Source of the DNA: Flavobacteriales bacterium | GTDB lineage: Bacteria > Bacteroidota > Bacteroidia > Flavobacteriales > Flavobacteriaceae | DNA length: 64,000 nucleotides | Assembly (NCBI GenBank): GCA_020635875.1 | Contig: JACJYY010000007.1 | Location: 62,001-126,000 of the forward strand | Direction: 5' to 3' | Shown here: one piece after another, positions 8,022-15,142 of the stretch | Position numbering within the stretch: position 1 is the stretch's first letter | Layout of the letters: each line of letters opens with the position of its first letter | The notes under the pieces: generated by a model | The model's database searches: none | Seen by the model: the letters and a program-made list of their open reading frames with translations, nothing else | Told to the model about the DNA's origin: nothing | Translations under genes and position numbers: made by a program

Positions 8022-10511
8022 CTACAATCTCTTAAGAGTTATTACTGGTTTCATTGGATTATTACTGTAGAATATACCTATGTTGTTAATGTCAAATATT
8101 TCAAGTTTGTAATCGCATCCATTAGGCTCGAAACCTAAAATATAATAATTAGAATTTTCAGCATAATTACTCCAAAAACCATCCTCACAAGTTTTATTAT
8201 TGTTAATAAAATAATGATCTTCATTTCCTTGCTTTGTTATAATTAACTCACCATCTATAATATTTATTGACTCTCTACTCATTTCTTCTAAATTTTGCCA
8301 ATTTCCATTTAATTGACTAATTTCAAAATTTTCAACATCTAAAACCTCTTCAATATTAGAATTAACAGCTTTGTCCTCAATTTTAACAACTCTTGATTTA
8401 TGAATAAAGCCAACTGTTCCGTCTTCAAGCTTAACTTTGAAATGTTTGTTTTCCTCTCCTAAAACCTCAAATTTTTCATTTTCATAAACCTTCTTTAAAA
8501 CACTTCCATTAGGTTTATCTCTTAAATTTGAATATCCATCTGGGTCTTGTATTTTATAAAATGTTTTATCCGAAACATTTATTGGGGATGATTCAACATT
8601 ATTTAATTCATCATTATATTCAGAAGAATTAATCTCTTTTACTTCACTATGTTTTAATTTGGGAAATTCCACTACAAAATAATAAGCAGAATAAATTAAC
8701 AAACTAATTATAATCAATATGGACAAACTTACTTGCCATGTTTTAAAAAATTGAACGAATGGATTTGGTTTTACCTTAAAGCCTTCTTCAATTGCTTTAT
8801 TGATTTCCTCAAATTTCGCTTTCTCTATTTCCGAGTAATTGCCATCTGCTTTGGCTACTAATCCTATCACTTTATTTTTAGCTTCCTCTGCCCTTGCTAC
8901 ACTATAAAAATAAGAACTTAACGGAGTAATAGTAGGCAATTCCTTTACAGACATTAAAGAAAAAATCTCGCTTTTTTCTTTAATTGTGAATCTGTCTAAT
9001 CCAGTAATTACACTTGAAAGATATTTTTTTTCTTCTTCTTGAATAATTCCATCAGCTTTTGCCATATGAATCATCAAAAGAATTTCGTGTTTTCTTTCTA
9101 TCTTATCTTTATAACTTTTTGTAGTAAATGCTTTTGAAATTAACTCTTTAATAGTATCCTTAATGGCTACTTTTTCATTTTCTACTGAAGCTGGATTACT
9201 ATGAAACAAAACTTCCTTTGTCGCATCAATTCCAATTATTGAGACCTCATGTTGTGTAGCAGATAATATGTGATTGTAGCTTATAGTAGCACAAGGCACA
9301 CCCTCATAATTCATTTCTTCTTTTACAACAAGAGGATATCTGTCTTTATATATATTCTTTTCTTCTAATGCCTTTTTTGAGCAAAATGAACTATAAACAT
9401 CATAATTCTCGGTTTTTTCATGATTTATATTTTTAAATGTTAGAATTTTTTCATCAGAAATATCAACATGATTTTTAACTAATTCTTTTCCAAAAGTGGG
9501 CGCATTAATAATTTTGCCGTCAGCACATAAAAAGTCAACATTTTCTTTTAAAACACTTGTTTCGATATATGTAAATGTTGCTAATTCCCCTGCTGTTTCA
9601 CAAGTTTTACAGTCGACTTTACCATATCTATTATCATAATGATCTCCATAACACGTTTTACACTCAATCCTTCCATCTCCCTCACATTTTTTACATGTAA
9701 TTTGCCCTGTTGAATGACATGTACCACATTTTATTATACCAGAACCTCCACAATATTCATTTCCTGCTGCTTTTTTTACAACAGCACCTAATAATCCATG
9801 ACCGGATAACGAACTGCATTTTCGTTGACCACTTCCATTACAGTGTTTACATTTTACATTTCTGCTATTACTATCTTTATCTATACCAGAACCACCACAT
9901 CCTGTACAACGTAAAAGACCTCTTCCATTACAGCTTGGACACGTGTATTCTCCTCTTGCTCCACAATCTTTACAATCTACTTTTCCTGATGTTCTACATT
10001 TACTACAATCATATATATGTTGCCCTCGACATTCTGTTTCAGTACATTTAGTGTACTTATCTCCCTTACATGTTCCACATTTACATTGTTCTTTATCTTC
10101 TGGTATATAATAAATAGGCTGATGTAAGTCAACATCATTACCATTTAGTTTTAATTCTAATTCCGAAAAAATCAAATTTTTATTTGAATATTTTTTTGCT
10201 TCTTCACCCTTTTTACCACAACTTTCAATCTGACCGATAAAACTTTCGTCATTAAGAATTTGAACATCACCCTTATTGCTTAATTCGTCAAAACCATCTT
10301 TAAGATGATCAAAAAGTGGAAAATTTATCTTTTTGGGAACTCTAGTAAAGGCAGTAGAAATATGATTAACATAAAAATATGTCTTCCTTTCCTCGTTTTC
10401 TATTAACATTTGATCAAACAATACTTCATTTGAAGATTTTATTTCATTAATCAACTCTTCTTTTGTTACCTCTTTAGATTTTTTTAATCTATTATCAGTT
10501 TTTGCTTTCAT
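8022..10511 (-). CDS. Large DnaJ-type zinc-repeat, TerB-like, membrane and SH3-like multidomain protein
   Basis: 829 aa. Residues 143-305 hold a long run of CxxCxGxG-type repeats like the DnaJ zinc finger, but with more pairs (CKCGTCKG, CPSCNGRG, CTGCGGSG, CKHCNGSG, CGTCHSTG, CKKCEGDG, CKTC). No J domain is present. Two TerB-like A-ADG-E motifs lie near 483-492 and 552-562. One membrane span covers 592-616. An SH3b-like domain (NLRDKPNGSVLKKVYENE, VGFIHKSRV) covers about 651-712, followed by a C-terminal domain of unknown type. The zinc repeats suggest binding of unfolded protein, and the SH3b domain probably lies outside the membrane. It is the largest protein of the operon, 34 bp after the 312-aa gene. 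It plausibly acts as the transmembrane sensor or hub. Confidence 0.7.
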   Translation of the reverse strand: MKAKTDNRLKKSKEVTKEELINEIKSSNEVLFDQMLIENEERKTYFYVNHISTAFTRVPKKINFPLFDHLKDGFDELSNKGDVQILNDESFIGQIESCGKKGEEAKKYSNKNLIFSELELKLNGNDVDLHQPIYYIPEDKEQCKCGTCKGDKYTKCTETECRGQHIYDCSKCRTSGKVDCKDCGARGEYTCPSCNGRGLLRCTGCGGSGIDKDSNSRNVKCKHCNGSGQRKCSSLSGHGLLGAVVKKAAGNEYCGGSGIIKCGTCHSTGQITCKKCEGDGRIECKTCYGDHYDNRYGKVDCKTCETAGELATFTYIETSVLKENVDFLCADGKIINAPTFGKELVKNHVDISDEKILTFKNINHEKTENYDVYSSFCSKKALEEKNIYKDRYPLVVKEEMNYEGVPCATISYNHILSATQHEVSIIGIDATKEVLFHSNPASVENEKVAIKDTIKELISKAFTTKSYKDKIERKHEILLMIHMAKADGIIQEEEKKYLSSVITGLDRFTIKEKSEIFSLMSVKELPTITPLSSYFYSVARAEEAKNKVIGLVAKADGNYSEIEKAKFEEINKAIEEGFKVKPNPFVQFFKTWQVSLSILIIISLLIYSAYYFVVEFPKLKHSEVKEINSSEYNDELNNVESSPINVSDKTFYKIQDPDGYSNLRDKPNGSVLKKVYENEKFEVLGEENKHFKVKLEDGTVGFIHKSRVVKIEDKAVNSNIEEVLDVENFEISQLNGNWQNLEEMSRESINIIDGELIITKQGNEDHYFINNNKTCEDGFWSNYAENSNYYILGFEPNGCDYKLEIFDINNIGIFYSNNPMKPVITLKRL

Positions 10512-10545
10512 AAATTAATTTATTAAAATTTTCAGCTTTTTTAGT

Positions 10546-11484
10546 TTAATTTTTAGTGTCTTTTACAATCACAAACATTGTAGGCATTACATTACCTAGT
10601 AGGACATAATAGTAATAGTAATAATAGTAGTAGTAGTTAAAACTGGTTAAGAGTTCCGTAAAGTTGTTGCCTCTTGGTCTTTTTGGATCACTACTAATAT
10701 GAGAATTATATAATGCGTTTATTAACTCGGTTATTATGGTGTCCCAATTGTTTTTTTCGGAACAGGCATCATACTTAAAAGGCAAACCAAAATCATTAAA
10801 CATTAGTTTAAGGTACAGTTCATCCCAATTGAACGTTCTTTCTGTGTTTAATGGAATTTGTTCTATGAAAACATTTTTATTTGCTTTATCTGTGTCGTCA
10901 AGTTTTAAATAAGATAAGGCTTGTGTTCTTTTTTCGTTATAAGTAGGCAATATTCGTTCTTCGGAAGTCACATAAGACAACTTGTGGTCATTCATGCCGT
11001 CTCCCCATTTAAAAGAGTCATCAAACTCGTATAAAAATTTTTGGGTTAAGTTTTTTACTTGTTTTTCGCTAAGCCATTTGGCCTGAAAAATATGAGCATT
11101 AGAGAATACAACTTCTTTATTGTTGTTTAACAAGACAAAACAAACCATCAAATCACCTAACTCACAAATTCCTTTACTATAAGGAACTTTTAGACTTTTT
11201 TTGTTTTCTTCTGAACGTGCTACTTTTGGTTTTTGATGGCAGAATAATGAGGCAAATTTCATTTCGAACCTTTTTTGACTTTCGGTATACTGACTTGCAA
11301 AATTTAAATTCATGTATTCAATACCTTTATTAAAGTATTGCTCAATTACTTTGGGTTCACTTTGATTAAAATTAATCTTCTTCCATGATTCCTTAGATAC
11401 TTGTTTTAATTTGTCAATAAAACTTACTTCTGTAGCTGGAAAAAAATCTGTAAGCGTATTTAAAAAATCGTAATATGATTTCAA
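10546..11484 (-). CDS. Putative PD-(D/E)XK-like nuclease with a ten-tyrosine tract
   Basis: 312 aa, no signal peptide. Residues 108-136 read ELGDLMVCFVLL followed by HIFQAKW. The D111...Q134-x-K136 arrangement resembles the PD-(D/E)XK core, where Gln can replace the second acidic residue. This is a motif-level resemblance only. Near residues 284-293 there are ten consecutive tyrosines from a TAC/TAT repeat, followed by a hydrophobic stretch YVLLGNVMPTMFVIV. It is the second gene of the accessory operon, 13 bp after the 188-aa gene and 34 bp before the 829-aa gene. I do not recognise a named family. An inactive relative of such a nuclease is possible. Confidence 0.5.
   Translation of the reverse strand: MKSYYDFLNTLTDFFPATEVSFIDKLKQVSKESWKKINFNQSEPKVIEQYFNKGIEYMNLNFASQYTESQKRFEMKFASLFCHQKPKVARSEENKKSLKVPYSKGICELGDLMVCFVLLNNNKEVVFSNAHIFQAKWLSEKQVKNLTQKFLYEFDDSFKWGDGMNDHKLSYVTSEERILPTYNEKRTQALSYLKLDDTDKANKNVFIEQIPLNTERTFNWDELYLKLMFNDFGLPFKYDACSEKNNWDTIITELINALYNSHISSDPKRPRGNNFTELLTSFNYYYYYYYYYYVLLGNVMPTMFVIVKDTKN
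10606..10635 (-). repeat. Trinucleotide (TAC/TAT) tract encoding ten tyrosines
   Basis: Ten consecutive Tyr codons, four-letter alphabet reduced to TAC and TAT. Being a multiple of three, slippage would change the tyrosine count without breaking the frame. Confidence 0.85.
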
Positions 11485-11497
11485 GGGTTTTTAAGTT

Positions 11498-12064
11498 TTA
11501 AAATTCATAATACGATTGAGGGCTTACACCATAACCTATAAAGCGATTCTTGAAATTTTCATCGGATTTTTCCAATGTCTTTATAACCTGATTTTTTGCC
11601 TTTTCAAACCATTTTTCATCAATTGCATAAAAGATGAAAACAGGGGTATGCAAATTGGCTTCTGGTGCTGTTTCGTTAGCAAAAACTTGTAGTTTTTCAA
11701 TATCTTCAGTGATTGATGACAATGCAAATGTGGGTTTTACAAACTTGAGCATTATAGCAAATGACATATCCTCGTATCTATACCCTTTGGGTCTATGCGT
11801 TAGATTATTAAAATTTAGCTCAAAAACTGATTTTTTAAAAAATGATACATCAAAATAGAATTTGGGTTTTGTTGGCGGAAAATCTTTGTCGTACCAAGGT
11901 GTTTGGGCTTTAAACAAAATATCGTTTTGGTCATTTGATTCATGCTTAATTAACCGTAATAATTCAGCCTCAAACTCCGCCTCATTAGTCAATTGAAGGT
12001 TTTTACTATTATGTCTAATTTCTTTTAATGATATCCTCAACACATTTATCCATTTTTCTTTCAT
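11498..12064 (-). CDS. First gene of the accessory operon, degenerate nuclease-like protein of unknown function
   Basis: 188 aa, soluble. The segment around residues 95-125 reads YEDMSFAIMLKFVK, a gap, then ITEDIEKLQVF. This is reminiscent of restriction-nuclease-like proteins in which D...(E)xK is followed by a helix with an I-DI-KL pattern. Here the expected acidic residue before LK is Met (M105), so catalysis would be doubtful. The family is not recognised. It lies at the 5' end of the minus-strand operon, 13 bp before the 312-aa gene, which has a better-preserved nuclease-like motif. The two may form a heteromer with one active and one inactive subunit. That is speculation. Confidence 0.5.
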   Translation of the reverse strand: MKEKWINVLRISLKEIRHNSKNLQLTNEAEFEAELLRLIKHESNDQNDILFKAQTPWYDKDFPPTKPKFYFDVSFFKKSVFELNFNNLTHRPKGYRYEDMSFAIMLKFVKPTFALSSITEDIEKLQVFANETAPEANLHTPVFIFYAIDEKWFEKAKNQVIKTLEKSDENFKNRFIGYGVSPQSYYEF

Positions 12065-12451
12065 AGTTCATAGTTTTAGTTATTAACATTCTGTTTGTAT
12101 TCAAAAATTAACTCCGCTAAAATCAAACTATATCAAATTGTTGGAAACTATATAAAAAGAGGACGCGGGCTAATTCCATTTCTACTTGCATCAGAAGCCC
12201 GACCAAAGGCAAAAGCACAAAGCAAAAAGGAACGCCCGCGTTTATCGCAGGCGTTTCCACTCTTACTTTCCCGTGCTAATTTGAAAAATTGGTCGTATTT
12301 CTGATGCGGGAAAATTTTAAGCGAAACGCTATATTATTTTAGTTGGTTTTACACCATAAACAATTTGTTTTTAGTTATTACTCAAATGTATTAAAATTTT
12401 GTTAAAGTAAATTGCATGATTTGAAAATTTTGCATTCGTATTAATCGTCAA
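12065..12451. other. Noncoding leader of the accessory operon with GC-rich hairpins
   Basis: This stretch has no convincing gene. It contains a group of GC-rich inverted repeats (12161-12335, listed separately). On the minus strand it also has a -7-like box TACATTTG at 12383-12390 without a good -33 partner. If that box is used, the operon mRNA would begin with a leader of about 310 bases holding all the hairpins. From about 12440 the sequence begins to resemble the ATP-grasp/polA junction at 15110. Confidence 0.4.
12161..12335. repeat. Cluster of GC-rich inverted repeats
   Basis: In an AT-rich region four hairpins can be drawn: CGGGCT (12166-12171) with AGCCCG (12196-12201); GGAACGCC with GGCGTTTCC (12229-12258, one bulge); TTTCCCG with CGGGAAA (about 12267-12313); and AGCG-AAA-CGCT (about 12330-12340). 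The base composition differs sharply from the surroundings. It could be the end of a mobile element, a structured RNA leader or a decayed cassette. No transposase or integrase is nearby. Confidence 0.5.
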
Positions 12452-12547
12452 CAATCGCCTTCTACCTTTACAAAACAACAACTTAACGCGCCTCCAACCA
12501 GTTCTGCCCCTCGTCCATATCAACAACAAAAGGAATAGTTAACTCAA
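12452..12547. repeat. Left copy of a 96-bp direct repeat (ATP-grasp tail / polA 3' end)
   Basis: Aligns by eye to 15119-15214 with about eight mismatches and no gaps. The pair flanks 12548-15118 in the same orientation. Confidence 0.85.
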
Positions 12548-12555
12548 TTCTACTT
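12484..12555 (-). pseudogene. Detached 3' fragment of polA
   Basis: Minus-strand translation gives IELTIPFVVDMDEGQNW followed by LEAR and a stop at 12484-12486. This matches the last 22 or so residues of the intact PolA (ELAVPLVVDMDEGQNW, LEAH). Several conservative differences (T/A, I/V, F/L, R/H) show it is a diverged copy, not a recent exact duplication. Upstream of residue K/S the similarity stops. Confidence 0.8.
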
Positions 12556-12687
12556 TTATATAATTGTGCATGCCAATTGGTATTCTTTTGGCAATTGTAT
12601 TAATAGATTATGTATCCAAGTAATGCAAGCTTTTCATTATTTATTATGTTTTTAAGAAGGTTTTGAATCAAAAAGTCGGAAGCTATA

Positions 12688-13170
12688 TCAAACTTCATTT
12701 GCAATTATTAATATACTTTCAATAAAACCATCACTCAACCAAACGTTTTTAGTTCTTAATTCAAAAAGTAAAGGTTTTAACTCTTTTACGTAACCAAGCT
12801 GTTTGGCTTTTAAAAGCACTCCCATGGTTCCAGTGACTTTTAACCCAACGTGTTTAGCATGAAACCTGCCTAAAGATTCATCTAAAATAATCAAGTCTGC
12901 TTCATTTTCGGTTGCCAATACAATAGCTTCTGCTTCACCCTTATCTAAGTCTAAAAAGTAGGATAAAGACTTTTCGTCCTTAATTTTTTCAACTTTAATC
13001 CAATCTATTTGAGATAAATCAGCATAAAATTCTTTGTTTTTGCCCGCTTCGATTTCATTAAACACTTCCTGAGGTATATAAACTTCCCCATACAAATCTT
13101 TTAAAACTTGAAGTTTGTCAATTTTTAGAAGTGAAATAATAGGTGTGGTATTCGAAACAACTTTAAGCAT
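12688..13170 (-). CDS. DUF3368 PIN-like toxin
   Basis: 160 aa from the inner ATG at 13170 (MLKVVSNTTPI), which matches the usual start of the family; another ATG lies at 13185. Motifs fit a PIN-like nuclease: VVSNTTPIISL at the N-terminus, an acidic LDKGEAEAIVLATE stretch near the middle, then ADLIILDE and TGTMGVLLKAK. Known: DUF3368 proteins are paired with UPF0175 antitoxins and are presumed ribonuclease toxins of VapC type. Its 5' end overlaps the 3' end of the UPF0175 gene by 8 bp. It lies inside the segment bounded by the polA direct repeats, consistent with horizontal acquisition. Confidence 0.8.
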   Translation of the reverse strand: MLKVVSNTTPIISLLKIDKLQVLKDLYGEVYIPQEVFNEIEAGKNKEFYADLSQIDWIKVEKIKDEKSLSYFLDLDKGEAEAIVLATENEADLIILDESLGRFHAKHVGLKVTGTMGVLLKAKQLGYVKELKPLLFELRTKNVWLSDGFIESILIIANEV

Positions 13171-13411
13171 TTTGTAAGTCCTCATTTAAATCTTCAACAT
13201 TCAAAAAGCCTACACCGTATTTTGCCAATAATTCTAAAAATTCAATCCTTGATAATTGTAACACTTTAGATGCAGTTCCAGAGGATATTTTACCCAGTTC
13301 AAATAGTTTAACAAGAGCAGTAATTTTAACTTCTCTCCCAAATTCGCTCTTGCTCATCCGCATGGAATTCGCTAAATAGTCAGGGTACTCTACAGATATA
13401 ATTTGTGCCAT
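13163..13411 (-). CDS. UPF0175 antitoxin
   Basis: 82 aa from ATG at 13411 (MAQIISVEYPD). A longer reading frame reaches 13471, but its extra 20 residues lie upstream of a -7 box at 13433-13440 and do not look like the family. The body MSKSEFGREVKITALVKLFELGKISSG, followed by ASKVLQLSRIEFLELL, is typical of UPF0175, with a predicted helix-turn-helix. The stop overlaps the start of the DUF3368 toxin. It probably neutralises the toxin and represses the pair. A 19-bp perfect palindrome at 13519-13537 is a candidate binding site. Confidence 0.8.
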   Translation of the reverse strand: MAQIISVEYPDYLANSMRMSKSEFGREVKITALVKLFELGKISSGTASKVLQLSRIEFLELLAKYGVGFLNVEDLNEDLQNA

Positions 13412-13432
13412 TTTTTTCTGATTTAGTATTTT

Positions 13433-13440
13433 CAAATTTA
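13433..13440 (-). promoter_or_regulatory. Candidate -7 element (TAAATTTG) of the UPF0175/DUF3368 pair
   Basis: TAAATTTG on the minus strand matches TAnnTTTG and would give a leader of about 15 bases before ATG at 13411. No TTG is seen at standard spacing. Confidence 0.4.
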
Positions 13441-13518
13441 CAGAAATTTTTAAAATTGGAAAATGAGGCAATTTGAAAATGTTTTTTTGTGTAAGGTTTA
13501 GAGTGTAATTAGAAAATT

Positions 13519-13537
13519 TCGAATTTGAAATTCGAAT
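13519..13537. repeat. 19-bp perfect palindrome upstream of the toxin-antitoxin pair
   Basis: TTCGAATTT-G-AAATTCGAA. Perfect 9-bp arms with a single central base. It lies about 110 bp upstream of the antitoxin ATG, so it may be an operator, though it is farther upstream than usual. Confidence 0.5.
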
Positions 13538-13569
13538 AAACGACTACACGGATTAACGTTTAAACAAAA

Positions 13570-13594
13570 AAGCCACTCTTTTACGGAATGGCTT
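13570..13594 (-). terminator. Terminator after the DUF6934 / 52-aa gene pair
   Basis: On the minus strand AAGCCATTCC...GAGTGGCTT forms a stem with one mismatch and is followed by TTTTT. It resembles the terminator at 4132-4160. Confidence 0.6.
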
Positions 13595-13629
13595 GTGATT
13601 TTACGAATCGAACTTGAAAACTTAACCAA

Positions 13630-13788
13630 CTATCGGTTGGGTAAAACAGGTAATTTTGTTTTACTAAGCAATTCATTTGCTTTTTTTAATTTTTCAGGAA
13701 AAAGCACCTTGCCTTGTAATTTTGTTAACTTATCGTCAAAAACAATAATAGGCACTTTGGATTGGTTTAATTTATCTATGCTTTTCAT
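13630..13788 (-). CDS. 52-aa partner protein downstream of the DUF6934 gene
   Basis: ATG at 13788 (MKSIDKLNQSKVPIIVFDDK) to TAG at 13630-13632, 52 aa. It begins 1 bp after the stop of the DUF6934 gene and is followed by a terminator. The peptide has a short beta strand (VPIIVFD) and a Lys/Leu-rich helix (LFPEKLKKANELLSKTKLP). Similar small proteins accompany DUF6934 genes in Bacteroidota as far as I recall. Function is unknown. A two-component toxin-antitoxin role is possible but unproven. Confidence 0.65.
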   Translation of the reverse strand: MKSIDKLNQSKVPIIVFDDKLTKLQGKVLFPEKLKKANELLSKTKLPVLPNR

Positions 13789-13789
13789 G

Positions 13790-14242
13790 TTATTTATTAT
13801 CTTTTCTGGTTATCAAAAATGCTTCGTAATCTTCTCCGATTACAAATTTAACCCAAATTCCATTATCATCTAATCCGTAGATGTAAAAATCTTCTGAAAT
13901 TTCTGCTAAATTATTGGTAATGCCCATTCTGTATAATCGAGTTCTCACTGATGTACTACCTGTTGCTAAAACCCATGCCTTTGGATATTTTTCCGTAAAA
14001 GCATAAACTGTAGAGGCTACTGTTGCTAATACTTTTAAACTGTCTCCGTTATTCGTAACTGATAAGTCGTTGATAGAATTTGTTTGGTCGTCATAATCAC
14101 CAAAGCCTAAATTGTAAACATTTTCAGTGCCTGTTTTGGTGTATTCAACAACTTTTTTAATTAATCCTTTAGGTCCTTCACTAATGAACTCATAATGTTG
14201 CATTAATTTTTCGGTCTTGTAATGGTATTTTGGGTATTTCAT
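13790..14242 (-). CDS. DUF6934 family protein
   Basis: 150 aa, soluble. The pattern F-S-EGPKG-I-K-V-Y near residues 18-33, VYNLGFGDYDD, VTNNGDSLKVLATVA, then GSTSVRTRLYRMGI and a C-terminal EAFLITRK fits the small Bacteroidota family DUF6934. Function is unknown. It forms a two-gene unit with the 52-aa gene (1-bp gap) and ends in a terminator. It lies within the repeat-flanked insert beside a toxin-antitoxin pair. A role as a toxin, antitoxin or immunity factor fits the setting but is not shown by any motif. Confidence 0.7.
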   Translation of the reverse strand: MKYPKYHYKTEKLMQHYEFISEGPKGLIKKVVEYTKTGTENVYNLGFGDYDDQTNSINDLSVTNNGDSLKVLATVASTVYAFTEKYPKAWVLATGSTSVRTRLYRMGITNNLAEISEDFYIYGLDDNGIWVKFVIGEDYEAFLITRKDNK

Positions 14243-14593
14243 ATTTTTATTGATTTGGCGGGCTAAAATACAAGATTAATTTTGCAATATGATAACAATT
14301 TGCGTTAGTGATGGAGCTATTGTTGGAGTTCTTTTTATGAAATGCAATGGAATAAAAAACGACTAGCGAGAGCACGCCCCGCCTAGTCGGGGAACGCCCA
14401 AGTGGGTGTGAGCAGTCGGCAATCGGCTTTGGACTTTTTTAGTCGAAAGTCAAAAGTCAAAAGAGTTTTAGGTAATCAGCTTTGAGAAAAAACCATTTTC
14501 AAATTCCCATATTTTCAAATTAAAGTCGATTAAACGGTTTAATATTAAACTATATTTACATCTTTAAAATATTTTTCGAAAAACATACCATTA
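14243..14593. other. Noncoding gap with hairpins and short direct repeats
   Basis: 351 bp without a supportable gene. It contains the hairpin cluster at 14361-14406, three short AAGTC-type direct repeats near 14441-14462, and an AT-rich run before the ATP-grasp start at 14594. Confidence 0.5.
14361..14406. repeat. GC-rich nested inverted repeats
   Basis: GACTAG (14361-14366) pairs with CTAGTC (14383-14388). CCCCG (14377-14381) pairs with CGGGG (14388-14392). CCCA (14397-14400) pairs with TGGG (14403-14406). These are competing stems in a GC-rich patch similar in character, not in sequence, to 12161-12335. Confidence 0.45.
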
Positions 14594-15142
14594 ATGATTC
14601 CAAATATCACAGAAAGTCTTTTAAATTCTTACAAAAGCTCTATAAGTTCTTACGATGAAGTAATTGATCATAATGGGCAAGTAAAGCCTTATTGGAAAAA
14701 TATTTTTGCCACTTTAGAAGGAATCGGACTGGAAAAAATTGAACTTCGCAATCAAGAAATTATTCATAAGCTAAAAGAAAACGGAGTAACCTATAACGTA
14801 TATAATTCTAATGATGCCACGCCACGACCGTGGAAATTAGACCCAATCCCTTTTTTAATTCATGAAGAAGAATGGAAAACCATTGAAAAAGGATTGCAAC
14901 AACGCGCTCATTTATTAGATTTAATTATAAAAGACATTTACGGTCCGCAACTATTACTTAAAAATTCCATTATACCTGCGGAACTGATTTATGATAATTC
15001 TGGATTTTTCCGTCCTTGTTTTGATATCAATCCTAACGGAAATAATCGATTAATGTTATATGCTGCGGATATCGCCCGTGGTTCAGATGGTAAAATGTGG
15101 TTGTTAGATAACCGTACTCAATCGCCTTCTACCCTTACATAA
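14594..15142 (+). pseudogene. Truncated circularly permuted ATP-grasp (DUF404/DUF407) gene
   Basis: 182 codons. The N-terminus is a clear match to circularly permuted type 2 ATP-grasp proteins: ATPRPWKLDPIPFLIHEEEW, then LQQRAHLLDLIIKDIYGPQ and WLLDNRTQSPS. The family is normally about 480 aa, or about 850 aa when fused to an alpha-E domain. This frame stops shortly after the DNRTQ motif, before the rest of the ATP-binding region, ending in STLT. The break falls where the sequence enters the polA direct repeat (15119 on). The frame upstream is clean, so loss may be recent. Cotranscribed partners usually found with this family (alpha-E and transglutaminase-like proteins) are absent. Confidence 0.8.

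Noticed and set aside
9710..10051. 113-codon plus-strand open frame rich in His, Tyr and Leu
   Set aside because: It is the complement of the cysteine-rich zinc repeats of the 829-aa gene; its composition is a by-product of those codons.
12095..12304. 69-codon plus-strand open frame
   Set aside because: It runs through the GC-rich hairpin cluster, has low-complexity Arg/Lys/Ala content created by the repeats, no promoter or partner gene, and no recognisable family.
13595..13873. 92-codon plus-strand open frame
   Set aside because: It is the antisense of the 52-aa gene and the end of the DUF6934 gene, both of which have better start, spacing and family evidence.
12161..14406. Integron attC sites
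   Set aside because: The hairpins lack a consistent core-site pair and no integrase gene is present in the window.
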